Source: CAWFGW01 sp963815495
Lineage (GTDB): Bacteria; Bacteroidota; Bacteroidia; Cytophagales; JAAEPT01
Length of the DNA stretch: 64,000 bases
Direction of reading: 5' to 3'
NCBI GenBank assembly: GCA_963815495.1
Contig: CAWFGW010000013.1
Location: 1-64,000, forward strand
Shown here: positions 11,392 to 20,585 of the stretch, piece after piece
Layout of the letters: every line of letters begins with the position of its first letter
How positions within the stretch are numbered: the first letter of the stretch is position 1
Program-made: the position numbers and the translations under genes
Notes under the pieces: generated by a model
Databases searched by the model: none
Told to the model about the DNA's origin: nothing
Seen by the model: the letters and a program-made list of their open reading frames with translations, nothing else

Positions 11392-11478
11392 GATGATTAC
11401 TTTTACGAGTCGCCAATTTAGTAAAAAAGGTATAATATTTTTTCTATTAAACCACAAATATGAGTTCGGTGATATTTA

Positions 11479-11486
11479 TATCTTTG
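11479..11486 (+). promoter_or_regulatory. -7 box (TATCTTTG) directly before pheS
   Basis: TATCTTTG is an exact match to TAnnTTTG and ends 6 nt before the ATG at 11493. If used, transcription would start at or within a few bases of the start codon, giving a leaderless or nearly leaderless mRNA. No TTTG is visible at the -33 position. Confidence 0.5.
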
Positions 11487-11492
11487 CGGTCT

Positions 11493-12527
11493 ATGATTAG
11501 TAAAGTTAAAAAACTGCTTCAAGAAGCGAGCGCATTTGATATCAAAAACAAAGAGGCCTTGGAGCAATTTCGATTAAAGTTTGTAGCAAAAAAAAGCGAT
11601 GTAGCTGATCTTTTTGCTGATTTTAGAAATGTAGCGGCAGAAGAAAAAAAGGAATTTGGGCAGGAAATTAACAAACTAAAAAGCTTTGTTGAAGAAAAAT
11701 TCCGATCCTCTAATGAGGAAATTGAAAATCAATCAGAATCTGGTGAATCCAGTGATTATGATTATACCTTGCCACCAATCCCACACGAATTAGGTACAAG
11801 ACATCCACTAACTGTGGTTCGAGAACAAATCATAGACATCTTTAAACGTATCGGTTTTAATCTTTCTGATGGCCCAGAAATTGAAGATGATTATCACAAT
11901 TTTACAGCTCTCAACTTTCCACCTAATCATCCTGCACGGGAAATGCAGGATACATTTTTTATTGAAAAAGACCCTGACATTGTGTTACGAACTCATACTT
12001 CGTCCATACAGGCTCGGGTAATGGAAAACCAAGAACCACCTATTCGAACGCTGTCTCCTGGACGTGTTTATCGAAATGAAGCTATTTCAGCTCGTGCACA
12101 TTGTATATTCCACCAAGTGGAAGGTTTGTACATTAATAAAGATGTAAGCTTTAAAGATTTAAAAGACACCTTATATTATTTCGTAAAAGAATTATTTAGC
12201 AAAGACACTAAAATTCGTTTTCGCCCTTCATATTTCCCCTTTACAGAACCAAGTGCTGAAATTGATATATCGTGTCACATCTGCAAAGGTGATGGTTGCA
12301 AAATATGTAAATATTCGGGCTGGGTAGAAATTGGTGGTGCTGGAATGGTCGATCCAAATGTATTAAAAATGAGCAACATTGATCCAGAAGTTTATACTGG
12401 GTTTGCCTTCGGTATGGGTATCGAACGAATCACCATGTTAAAATACCAAATCAATGATCTTCGCTTATTCACCGAAAACGATGTTCGGTTTTTAAGACAG
12501 TTTAAAGGTGTTGAGAATACTTTGTAG
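11493..12527 (+). CDS. pheS: Phenylalanyl-tRNA synthetase alpha subunit
   Basis: A 344-residue class II synthetase subunit that, with PheT, charges tRNA-Phe. An N-terminal coiled coil (residues 1-80) precedes the catalytic core, with motif 2 near RTLSPGRVYRNEAI and motif 3 GFAFGMGIERITMLKY at the end. The phenylalanine-pocket segment FRPSYFPFTEPSAEIDI is present, followed by a cysteine pair-rich loop (CHICKGDGCKICK). I chose MISKVKKLL at 11493 over an upstream ATG at 11460, because homologues start there and the -7 box would otherwise lie inside the gene. Full length and intact, in contrast to neighbours. Confidence 0.96.
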   Translation: MISKVKKLLQEASAFDIKNKEALEQFRLKFVAKKSDVADLFADFRNVAAEEKKEFGQEINKLKSFVEEKFRSSNEEIENQSESGESSDYDYTLPPIPHELGTRHPLTVVREQIIDIFKRIGFNLSDGPEIEDDYHNFTALNFPPNHPAREMQDTFFIEKDPDIVLRTHTSSIQARVMENQEPPIRTLSPGRVYRNEAISARAHCIFHQVEGLYINKDVSFKDLKDTLYYFVKELFSKDTKIRFRPSYFPFTEPSAEIDISCHICKGDGCKICKYSGWVEIGGAGMVDPNVLKMSNIDPEVYTGFAFGMGIERITMLKYQINDLRLFTENDVRFLRQFKGVENTL

Positions 12528-12679
12528 GAGTACTGAGATTTAAGTATTGAGTACAAAGTATTAATAATCATGAAATCAATTAGATAGATGTGGTTTTTTC
12601 AAAAAATCTAACATCTCATATCTAACAATCTAATAACTAAAAAAGCTTAAAGCTAATTGCTTAAGACTAAAAGATAAAT

Positions 12680-13631
12680 ATGAAACACTTCACCTCAGTA
12701 AAAGACGCTGGTAATATTTCTCAACTGGTACAAGATGCCTTAGAATTGAAAAACAATCCTTTTAAGTACAAACACTTGGGTGAAGGCAAAACTATGGGTA
12801 TTATTTTTCTAAACCCAAGTTTGCGTACTCGACTAAGCACTCAAAAAGCAGCCAAAAACTTAGGTATGGAAGCCATGGTGATGAACTTTGGTAGCGAAGG
12901 CTGGAATTTAGAAACTCAGGATGGAGTAATTATGAATGGTAATGCGCAAGAACACATCAAAGATGCTGCAGCAGTCATTGGTCAATATTGTGATGTAATT
13001 GGTATTCGTTCTTTTCCTTCCTTTGAAAGTAAAGAAGGAGATTATTCCGAAAAAATATTAAACGACTTTATCAAATACGCTGGCAGACCGATTGTGAGTT
13101 TAGAGTCTGCTACTCGCCATCCTTTACAGTCTTTAGCTGACTTAATTACGATTGAAGAATTAAAAACAAAAGCTCGTCCTAAAGTAGTGTTAACTTGGGC
13201 ACCTCATCCACGCAGATTGCCACAATGTGTCGCCAATTCTTTTTCAGAGTGGATGAATGTTTCTGAGGTGGATTTTGTAATCACACACCCAAAAGGTTAT
13301 GAATTAGCTCCTGAGTTTGTCGGAAATGCACAGAGTAGAGTATGACCAAAACAAAGCGTTTGAAGGAGCAGATTTTATCTATGCTAAAAACTGGAGTGCT
13401 TATAATGACTACGGAGCTATTCTTTCTCAAGACGAAGCATGGCAAGTCACGGAAGAAAAAATGCAATTAACTGATAATGGTAAATTCATGCATTGTTTAC
13501 CTGTACGTAGAAATGTGATTGTGAGTGATGGTGTTATGGATAGCTCTAGTTCCGTAGTGATGCAGGAAGCAGGCAACCGTGAGTGGAGTGCCAGTGCTGT
13601 ATTGAAGCAGATCTTAACGAATTTAAAGTAA
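12680..13631 (+). CDS. N-acyl-ornithine carbamoyltransferase (acetyl- or succinyl-; frame broken once)
   Basis: Transfers carbamoyl from carbamoyl phosphate to an N-acylated ornithine, the route used by Bacteroidetes and Xanthomonas instead of classical ArgF. The carbamoyl-phosphate motif SLRTRLSTQ lies at residues 47-55, ATRHPLQSLADL in the middle, and HCLPVRRNVIVSD near the end. One extra base near 13331 breaks the frame; removing it gives EFVGNARVEYDQNKAF, typical of the family. About 316 residues. The loop that sets acetyl versus succinyl preference reads NGNAQEH (residues 86-92), with Gln where I recall Glu (acetyl) or Pro (succinyl). The following genes argB and argE-like fit arginine synthesis. 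Confidence 0.88.
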
Positions 13632-13659
13632 TCTTATTAAATTTTTTATAAAGATATTT

Positions 13660-13700
13660 GTATAACTGCTAAAGAACCTATTCACTTTTAGCGGTTATAC
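13660..13700 (+). promoter_or_regulatory. Hairpin between the carbamoyltransferase gene and argB
   Basis: GTATAACTGCTAAA pairs with TTTAGCGGTTATAC over 14 positions with one G-U wobble and a 13-nt loop. It lies 29 nt after the upstream stop and about 45 nt before argB, followed by GATCTTCTTCTT rather than a clean T-run. It could be a weak terminator, an attenuator or an mRNA-processing site. Confidence 0.45.
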
Positions 13701-13744
13701 GATCTTCTTCTTATGTTTACAATTCATAAAACATTGGATACAGC

Positions 13745-14539
13745 ATGTTACATCTCTCTGTCGTTAAAATTGGTGGCAACATCGTAGACAACCCCGAAGC
13801 ACTAGATAAATTTTTATCCGATTTTGCAGACCTCAAAGGACCAAAAGTATTAGTGCATGGCGGAGGAAAAGTAGCTACAAAAATAAGTGAAGCATTAGGT
13901 ATAGAAACCCAAATGGTGGACGGCAGAAGAGTAACTGATCAAGAAACCGTGAAAGTGGTCACTATGGTCTACGCTGGATTAGTCAACAAAACTATTGTTG
14001 CCAAACTTCAAGCTTTTGGCTGCGATGCCATGGGTCTTTCTGGTGCTGATGGTGATGCCATTCGTGCTCACAAACGAAAGGTAGAAAAAGGGGCTGTTGA
14101 TTATGGTTTTGTAGGGGATATAATTGGTGTTAACGATGAATTATTAGTTAATATCGTCAATAGTGACATCGCTCCAGTAATGGCACCAATTACACATAAT
14201 GGAAGTGGTCAATTATTAAATACGAATGCCGACACAATTGCCTCTGCTGTGGCTGTGGCTCTTGCTGGTCATATTCCTGTGCAGTTAGTTTATTGTTTTG
14301 AATTACCAGGTGTTCTAAAAGACATCAACGACAAAAATTCTGTCATCCCATTTATTAATAGTCGAACGTATGCGGATTTGAAAAAAGAAGGTGTAATTGC
14401 TGATGGCATGATTCCTAAAATGGACAATTGTTTTGAGGCAATTGAAGAAGGTGTTTCTTCGGTTTACATTTGCCATGCTGACAATCTTCTGGGGTTATTA
14501 GAAGGAAAAAGTAAAGTAGGTACACAATTAAAAGCGTAA
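13745..14539 (+). CDS. argB: Acetylglutamate kinase
   Basis: A 264-residue amino-acid kinase family protein. It phosphorylates N-acyl-glutamate with ATP in arginine synthesis. The nucleotide motif KIGGNIVDN is at residues 8-16, the acyl-glutamate loop LVHGGGKVATKISE at 36-49, and the conserved MVDGRRVTD at about 58-66. The end carries GMIPKMDNC, also typical. It lacks the N-terminal helix seen in arginine-inhibited hexameric enzymes, so it is probably the shorter dimeric type (inference). Frame intact; the argE-like gene follows after 3 nt. Confidence 0.94.
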   Translation: MLHLSVVKIGGNIVDNPEALDKFLSDFADLKGPKVLVHGGGKVATKISEALGIETQMVDGRRVTDQETVKVVTMVYAGLVNKTIVAKLQAFGCDAMGLSGADGDAIRAHKRKVEKGAVDYGFVGDIIGVNDELLVNIVNSDIAPVMAPITHNGSGQLLNTNADTIASAVAVALAGHIPVQLVYCFELPGVLKDINDKNSVIPFINSRTYADLKKEGVIADGMIPKMDNCFEAIEEGVSSVYICHADNLLGLLEGKSKVGTQLKA

Positions 14540-14542
14540 GAA

Positions 14543-15601
14543 ATGATTGACTTATCTCCTTATAAAAAAGAAGCAGTTGAGTTACTTATTAAACTCATAG
14601 CTATTCAATCTATTAGCCGTGAAGAAGATGAAACTGCTGATTTGATAGAAGCACATTTGGAGGTAAATGACATCGAGACATTTAGAAAAGAAAATAACGT
14701 GTGGGCTCGCAACAAATATTACGATGACAAGCAAACCCACCATTTTGCTCAACTCTCACCACGACACCGTTAAACCTAACCAAAGCTACACGCGTGATCC
14801 TTATCACCCTGAAATTATCGATGGGAAATTATATGGATTAGGAAGTAATGACGCAGGAGGTCCTTTGGTTTGTCTTGTTTGAAACCTTTCTTTATTTCTA
14901 TAAACAAGAAAATTTGAAAGTACAACCTTGTGTTTGCCGCTACCGCAGAAGAAGAGGTTTCCGGAAAAAATGGCATCGAACTAGTGAAAAACGAGTTCGG
15001 CCCAATTGATTTTGCCGTGGTTGGCGAACCTACCGAAATGAATGCTGCCATTGCCGAAAAAGGCTTAATGGTGTTAGACTGCAAAGCAATTGGTAAAGCT
15101 GGGCACGCAGCCAGTGAAGAAGGTGAAAGTGCACTTTATAAAGCTATCGATGACATCAACTGGTTTAGGAACTTTTCAATTTGAAAAAACCTCAGCCACA
15201 CTTGGTCCAGTAAAAATGTCTGCAACTATTATACATAGTGGAACACAACACAATGTAGTTCCTGATGTTTGTGAGTTTGTGGTGGATGTTCGAACGACCG
15301 ATGCTTATTCAAATCTAGAAACCTTAGCAATCATCAAAAAACACGTTCAATCTACGAGTAACACCACGATCTACACGCTTAAACCCTTCTTCTATTGATG
15401 AAAACCATCCTTTTGTGCAAGCAGCCATAAAAAATGGCGCAACAACTTACGGATCACCCTACGCTTTCTGATCAAGCATTGCTTGATATTCCTTCTCTAA
15501 AAATGGGACCAGGCAAAAGCGAACGTTCACACACCGCTAACGAATTTATTCTCATTGAGGAAATAGAAAACAGGTATCGAACGTTACATCAACATCTTTA
15601 A
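14543..15601 (+). CDS. M20 peptidase, acetylornithine/acyl-citrulline deacetylase (ArgE/DapE type; frame broken)
   Basis: Metal-dependent M20 deacylase that should remove the N-acyl group in the arginine pathway. Pieces in several frames give the metal-site motifs in order: LLNSHHDTVKP (near 14745), YGLGSNDAGGPLV (near 14835), FAATAEEEVSGKNGIE (14930), FAVVGEPTEM (15015), and an end reading LKMGPGKSERSHTANEFI with the last metal ligand His. At least four breaks interrupt about 350 residues; the region 14870-14935 is the worst. Because all catalytic motifs remain, I regard the breaks as sequence error. In acylornithine-carbamoyltransferase pathways the substrate is acyl-citrulline rather than acyl-ornithine. 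Confidence 0.82.
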
Positions 15602-15614
15602 TCAAATTCTATAA

Positions 15615-16086
15615 CATGAAATTCGCTTTTAGTTCTATTATTTATTCTCAGTGTTGCAGCAGTACAATGCTCAAGAGATTCCTTCTCTCTCATGGAAACA
15701 ATTTAACAAAGAGATTTTAAGACCAAGCGAAAAAATAAAAGTCATCAACTTTTGGGCAACATGGTGTGGGCCATGTGTAAAAGAACTGCCCTATTTTGAA
15801 GCAATAAATAAAGAAATGGGTGATAGTGTTGAAGTGATTCTTAGTTTCACTAGATAACCCTAGTCGTTTTGAAGAAAAGTTATTACCCTTTGTGGCTAAA
15901 AAACAAATTCGCTCACGAGTGGTTTTATTAAACGAAGTAGATTTCAATGCATGGATGCCAAAAATTAATGCAGACTGGGGTGGAGAAATTCCTGCTACCT
16001 ATATTATTAATGGAGACAAAACCACCTTCCATGCTGGACAAGTAAACAAAGAAGAACTAATAGAACTTATACTTAAAACTAAATAA
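15615..16086 (+). CDS. Exported thioredoxin-like protein, TlpA/ResA type (frame broken)
   Basis: About 155 residues. A hydrophobic N-terminus begins MKFAF; depending on how the break near 15635 is resolved it ends in a signal-peptidase I site (YNAQE) or a lipobox (AAVQC). The thioredoxin motif WATWCGPCVKELP is at about residue 45. A second break lies near 15855. The C-terminal part ends with GGEIPATYIINGDK, which holds the cis-Pro. Such proteins reduce or isomerise disulfides outside the cytoplasm, including apocytochrome c cysteines. It lies 13 nt after the argE-like gene and 2 nt before a second thioredoxin-fold gene. Confidence 0.75.
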
Positions 16087-16088
16087 TT

Positions 16089-16691
16089 ATGAAAAAAATT
16101 ATTTCATTTCTATTAATTGCAATAGCTTTTCAACTAAGCTATGCTCAAGATTTAAAAGTAGGCGACAAAGCTCCAACCTTTACAATTAAAAAGTACCAAT
16201 GAGAAAATCGTTTCGCTTGAAGATTATTAACAACAAAAAAGGGGTGATTGTAATTTTTACCTGTAATCACTGCCCTTATGCTAAAGCATATGAAGACCGA
16301 ATTATTGCTTTACAGACCAATTACGGGAAAGACTTATCCTGTTGTAGCTATCAATCCAAATGATGCAACAGAATATCCTGATGATAGCTTTGAAAACATG
16401 AAAGTAAGAGCGAAAGAGAAAAATTTCAATTTCCCTTATCTACATGATGAAAGTCAAGAAACCGCTTTAGCTTATGGAGCCAAGAAAACACCTCATGTTT
16501 ATTTGTTGAAAAAGGTAAAAGATGGTTTTGAAGTAGTATATATCGGAGCAATTGATGATAACTACACAGCTGCTAAAAAAGCGAAGAAAAAATATGTAGA
16601 AGAAACAATAACAGCCATAGAATCAGGGAAAGAAGTTTCCACAAATTCTACAGCTGCAGTAGGTTGTTCAATCAAATGGAAAAAGAAGTAG
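16089..16691 (+). CDS. Exported thioredoxin-fold (redoxin) protein with CNHCPY motif (frame broken)
   Basis: The signal peptide (MKKIISFLLIAIAFQLSYAQ) is followed by LKVGDKAPTFTIK, an AhpC/TSA-like beginning. The redox motif is FTCNHCPYAKAYE, a known variant of CxxC in Bacteroidetes redoxins. The end carries AVGCSIKWK, a conserved third-cysteine motif of this family. Three breaks (near 16191, 16228, 16328) are each repaired by deleting one base. About 200 residues, periplasmic. The function is not established; thiol peroxidase or disulfide reductase activity is likely. The stop codon lies in a palindrome shared with the convergent gene. Confidence 0.75.
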
Positions 16692-16709
16692 TAATTACTA
16701 CTTCTTTTT
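16680..16709. terminator. Bidirectional terminator, 30-bp perfect palindrome
   Basis: The two 15-bp arms (AAAAAGAAGTAGTAA and its reverse complement) meet without a spacer, so each strand gives an A-rich stem followed by a T-run. It contains the stop codons of both convergent genes (16689-16691 plus; 16698-16700 minus), so coding ends and terminator share bases. Confidence 0.75.
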
Positions 16710-17270
16710 ATCCTCAATAGTAACGTGAGACCAGTTTTCGCCTCTTTTTATTCTGTAGATTTGCATTTCATGAACACCAAATTGTTCTGCAATTTTCTTC
16801 AGTTTCACTTTTCTTTCTGGATCATTTAATTTTTTCTTAATCTGTCTTACCTGCGCTTCAGTCAACTTTGAGTTAGTGACTTTACGAGTAATTTTACGAT
16901 TAATCCAGTTAGGGTTTTTAAAGCGATGTTGTTCAACTTCTTCTTTAGTAGCCCAAACCAAGTTATCTACATGATTATTCTTTTTGTTATAATCTTTATG
17001 CAAAACAAACCGATGTTTTTCACTTGGTTGTTTGATAAAGTGCATGGCTACTAGTTTGTGAACATAACGAGTTGTCGTTTTGTTATCTTTCTTTCTTAAA
17101 GAAATCGCAGGGTAACCTTCAATTAAAGAAGCTTTTATTGGTTGACCTACTTTTTTGTTGAATTTAAAACTTCGGATATTCCCGTGGTCTGATATCTTGA
17201 ATATTTCCACAGTTTCGAGTCCTTCTGCTTTGAAGTCAACCCATTTTTCGTTTTCTGTACCTTTTGCCAT
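16698..17270 (-). CDS. NUMOD4/HNH-like protein with C-terminal helix-turn-helix
   Basis: A 190-residue basic protein. The first 45 residues (KWVDFKAEGL...ISDHGNIRSF) match the NUMOD4 DNA-binding motif of homing endonucleases. The middle reads VHKLVAMHFIKQP, then LHKDYNKKNNHVDNLVWAT, an HNH_3-type core. The end (LTEAQVRQIKKKL...HEMQIYRIKRGENW) looks like a helix-turn-helix that reads DNA. The HNH core keeps one His and the NLxW, but the usual HxDG is HKDY, so cleavage activity is doubtful. Stand-alone, not inside an intron or intein. Probably a DNA-binding protein derived from a homing endonuclease; role unknown. Confidence 0.75.
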   Translation of the reverse strand: MAKGTENEKWVDFKAEGLETVEIFKISDHGNIRSFKFNKKVGQPIKASLIEGYPAISLRKKDNKTTTRYVHKLVAMHFIKQPSEKHRFVLHKDYNKKNNHVDNLVWATKEEVEQHRFKNPNWINRKITRKVTNSKLTEAQVRQIKKKLNDPERKVKLKKIAEQFGVHEMQIYRIKRGENWSHVTIEDKKK

Positions 17271-17471
17271 TTTTTTTAATAATTGTACCCTTGGGAAGGG
17301 ATATTGTTTGTGTCCGTTTATTAACTGCTACTTGGGGACGTAGCATTATTGCAATGCCAAATATATTTATATTCTTGACAATTAAAAAAAATTATCGACA
17401 TACGTTTAAAAGCTAATAGATAAAAAGTGAAATCACTTATACGATTATCATACATCTTAAAATAAAGTCGT

Positions 17472-17479
17472 AACTTTGA
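17472..17479 (+). promoter_or_regulatory. -7 box (TAACTTTG) of tatA-gatA
   Basis: An exact TAnnTTTG match 22 nt before the tatA ATG; the transcription start would lie near 17485. No TTTG at the 19-nt spacing is visible, as for several other promoters in this window. Confidence 0.55.
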
Positions 17480-17501
17480 GTCCATTAAAACAGAAAAAAA
17501 T

Positions 17502-17705
17502 ATGAATACTACATTATTATTCGGGATGCCTGGTGGAATGGAATGGGTACTTATTCTATTCATAGTAGTTTTATTATTTGGAGCCAAAAAAATACCTGAT
17601 TTAGCAAGAGGTTTAGGTAAAGGAATTCGTGAGTTCAAAGATGCTTCAAAAGAAATTAAAGACGAAGTAAATAAAGTTGATCAACAGGTAAAAGACCAAG
17701 ATTAA
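17502..17705 (+). CDS. tatA: Twin-arginine translocase subunit TatA/TatE
   Basis: A 67-residue protein with one N-terminal membrane helix (EWVLILFIVVLLFGAKKIP), the conserved FGxKKxPxLxRxLGxGIREFK hinge and amphipathic helix, and a charged tail (EVNKVDQQVKDQD). TatA rings form the pore through which folded Tat substrates cross the cytoplasmic membrane. tatC is not in the window. It is followed after 7 nt by gatA, apparently on the same mRNA. Confidence 0.95.
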   Translation: MNTTLLFGMPGGMEWVLILFIVVLLFGAKKIPDLARGLGKGIREFKDASKEIKDEVNKVDQQVKDQD

Positions 17706-17712
17706 TTCTGTT

Positions 17713-19138
17713 TTGAAAAAATATAATTCTCTGCAAGAAATTCAGCGGGACATCAAAGAGGGGAAAATTTCTTGCAAGACTTTAGTCAATCATTACCTCT
17801 CCAATATTGAAGAACAAAAACACCTTAATGCATTTTTAGAGGTGTATTCAACAAGTGCTATTCAAGCTGCTGAAACCATCGATAAAAAAATAGCGAATGG
17901 ATCAGCAGGAAAATTAGCAGGAATGGTAATCGGTATTAAAGATGTACTTTGTTATAAAGACCATGGGCTAACTTCATCAAGTAAAATATTAAAAGGGTTT
18001 AAGTCGCAATTTACAGCAACTGCCATTCAAAACTTATTGGATGAAGACGTTATCATTATTGGTAGACAAAATTGTGATGAATTTGCAATGGGCTCTTCCA
18101 ATGAATCCTCTGCTTTTGGCCCGGTATTAAATGCTGCTAACAACAATCATGTTCCAGGTGGGTCCTCAGGTGGTTCAGCAGTTGCTGTTCAAGCTGACTT
18201 ATGTTTGGCTTCCTTGGGCACAGACACTGGCGGATCAGTTCGTCAACCAGCTTCATTTTGTGGCTTAATTGGTCTTAAGACCTACTTATTCAAGAATTTC
18301 GAGGTACGGGTTAGCTGCTTATGCCTCTTCATTTGACACTATCGGAATACTCGCTAGAAGTGTAGAAGACACCGCCCTACTTTTAGAAACAATGGCTGGA
18401 AAAGATGATTTTGATAGTACCGTTTCTCAAAAAGAAGTTCCGAAATACTCCAAAAAATTAACTTTAAAAAAGAAATTAAAAATTGGCTATTTTGAAGCTG
18501 GTATTGCAGAAGGCTTACAACCTGAAGTGAAAGACCATACGCTTAAAGCAATTGAAAAATTAAAACAGGAAGGTCATGAGTTAGCATCATTCAAATTTGA
18601 TTTGATTGACCACATCCTACCAACCTATTATATACTTAACAACAGCAGAATCAAGTTCCAACTTATCACGCTATGATGGTGTCCGATATGGATACCGCAG
18701 TGAAAACAGTACAGACCTAGAAAGTTTATATAAAAAATCTCGCTCGGAAGGTTTTGGGAAAGAGGTAAAGAAAAGGATTATGCTGGGCACCTTTGTATTA
18801 AGTGCTGGTTACTATGATGCTTATTATACCAAAGCACAAAAAATGAGACGATTGATTCAAGAAGAAACCAATCGCCTTTTATCAGAATTTGATGTATTAC
18901 TGTTGCCTACTTCACCAACTACTGCTTTTGAATTAGGTGCAAACAGCGAAGATTCTTTAGCAATGTACTTAGCGGATATTTTTACTGTACAGGCTTCGCT
19001 TTGTGGCATTCCTGGAATTTCAGTACCAAACGGAGAAGATAAGAATGGCTTACCAATTGGCATTCAATTTCTTGGACAGACGCTTTTCTGAGGAAGAATT
19101 ACTTGGCCTTTTCTAAACATTTCTTAAGCCTTAATTAA
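17713..19138 (+). CDS. gatA: Asp-tRNA(Asn)/Glu-tRNA(Gln) amidotransferase subunit A (frame broken)
   Basis: GatA releases ammonia from glutamine for GatB, which converts misacylated Glu-tRNA(Gln) or Asp-tRNA(Asn). The amidase signature is complete: KDVLCYKDHGLTSSSK (Lys of the triad), GSSNESSAFGPVLNA, and GGSSGGSAVAV with TGGSVRQPASFCG. Breaks near 18283, 18637, 19090 and 19108 are each repaired by deleting one base (for example giving GLKPTYSRISRYG). The product would be about 474 residues, the usual size. The gene is normally essential, so true decay is unlikely. The start is a TTG at 17713; no ATG is nearby. The stop lies inside the terminator stem. Confidence 0.9.
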
Positions 19139-19165
19139 AAAAATTAAGGCTTAAGCTACTTTTTT
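19123..19165 (+). terminator. Rho-independent terminator after gatA
   Basis: A 14-bp perfect stem (CTTAAGCCTTAATT with AATTAAGGCTTAAG) with a 5-A loop is followed by CTAC and a run of six T. The left arm carries the last gatA codons. Strong by form despite low GC. Confidence 0.85.
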
Positions 19166-19203
19166 AGACATCTTTCCTTCAAAAATATCCGTATATTGTA
19201 TTG

Positions 19204-20580
19204 ATGTGTCTACTAAAAAATAATCTATTCGGTATTCTAATTGCTTTGTTTTGTGTTACATCCTTCACTTTTGCTGAAGATGATAATGACAATCAAAGAA
19301 AGTATGACTTTGCACCTGACTTTGAGGACAGTGTTTTAATCAATCGTATTAATACAATTGACTCTGATATACCAATTGTTTTTAACGATAAAGTAAGGTC
19401 TTTTATTGATTATTTTTCTATCCGAAATCGTGACTATGCTCGAAAAATGCTTGTTCGTAAAAATGCTTTCTTCCCAATCTTTGAGGACTATTTAGCAAAA
19501 CACAATATGCCTGATGCGCTTAAGTATTTAACTATTGTAGAATCAGGCATGAATCCAAAAGCTAAATCACGACGCTGGAGCTATGGGGCTTTGGCAATTT
19601 ATGCCTAGCACTGGAAAAATGTATGGGCTTTCTTACGATTGGTATGTGGATGAAAAAATGGACCCTTATAAGGCCACAGAAGCAGCTTGTCAATTTTTAA
19701 AACAACTGCACAAAATGTTTGATGATTGGGAACTAGCATTAGCAGCATACAACTGTGGGCCAGGAAATGTAAGAAAAGCAATTAAACGCTCTGGTTATAA
19801 AAATACTTTTTGGGAAATATACCCCTATTTACCACGTGAAACGCGAAGTTATGTACCTCAATTTCATGCAGTAAATTATTTGATGCGTTATGCTCCAGAA
19901 CACAATTTATTTGCTGATTACCATGAATATACTATCGATTCAGATACGCTTATTGTGAATCAGTATTTCAACGTGAAGGCATTTTGTGATCACTCAGGAA
20001 TTTGTCTTGAAACAATGGAAAAACTTAACCCAGAAATCATTAGAAATGTTATTCCTGAACATATGAAAAACTATGTTTTAAGAGTACCAAAAGACAAAAT
20101 GCCTCACATCCAATCAAACTTAATGGCACTCTTAGATTCTTCTAAAGCGAAAGGAGAAGAAGGGCTAAATTACCACACTTCATGGGCAAGTAGTAGCTCA
20201 ACTGCTGGTAAAGAAAAAACATATCATTATGTACGAAGTGGTGATGTATTAGGCAAAATTTCCGAACGTTATGATGTTAGTTTAAGTGACTTAAGAGCTT
20301 GGAACAACATCAACAATAACAACACTATTTATGCTGGTCAAAAATTAGTAGTATATAAAGACCCTGCTTATTTCAAAAAAGTCAACACCTAAAGCCAGCT
20401 CACAGCAGTAGCAAAAACAATTGATTTGCCAGACAACAAAATATATACTGTGCAAGAGGGAGACACCCTTGTGGAGTATTAGTAAAAAGTATGATGGACT
20501 GACTATTGAGCAAATTAAAAAGCTCAACAACTTGACAAGTGATAATTTGAAAGCCTGGTCAAAAACTAAAACTTAGTTAA
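19204..20580 (+). CDS. Lytic transglycosylase, MltD type, with LysM domains (frame broken)
   Basis: Cleaves the glycan strands of peptidoglycan. A signal peptide ends near TFA (residue 20). The SLT domain contains TIVESGMNPKAKSR with the catalytic Glu, then GAMGLWQFMPSTGKMYGL, and AALAAYNCGPGNVRKA-type residues near 19740. Two LysM repeats follow: YHYVRSGDVLGKISERYDV (near 20225) and YTVQEGDTLWSISKKYDG (near 20440-20500). Breaks near 19591, 20393 and 20470 are single bases. About 455 residues. I start at the ATG at 19204 rather than the TTG at 19201. It may lead the following operon (5-nt gap), but a functional link is not evident. Confidence 0.85.
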
Positions 20581-20585
20581 TCCAA

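Noticed and set aside
16698..17270. Homing endonuclease within a mobile intron
   Set aside because: The flanking genes are complete and not split, and no intron or intein structure is seen.
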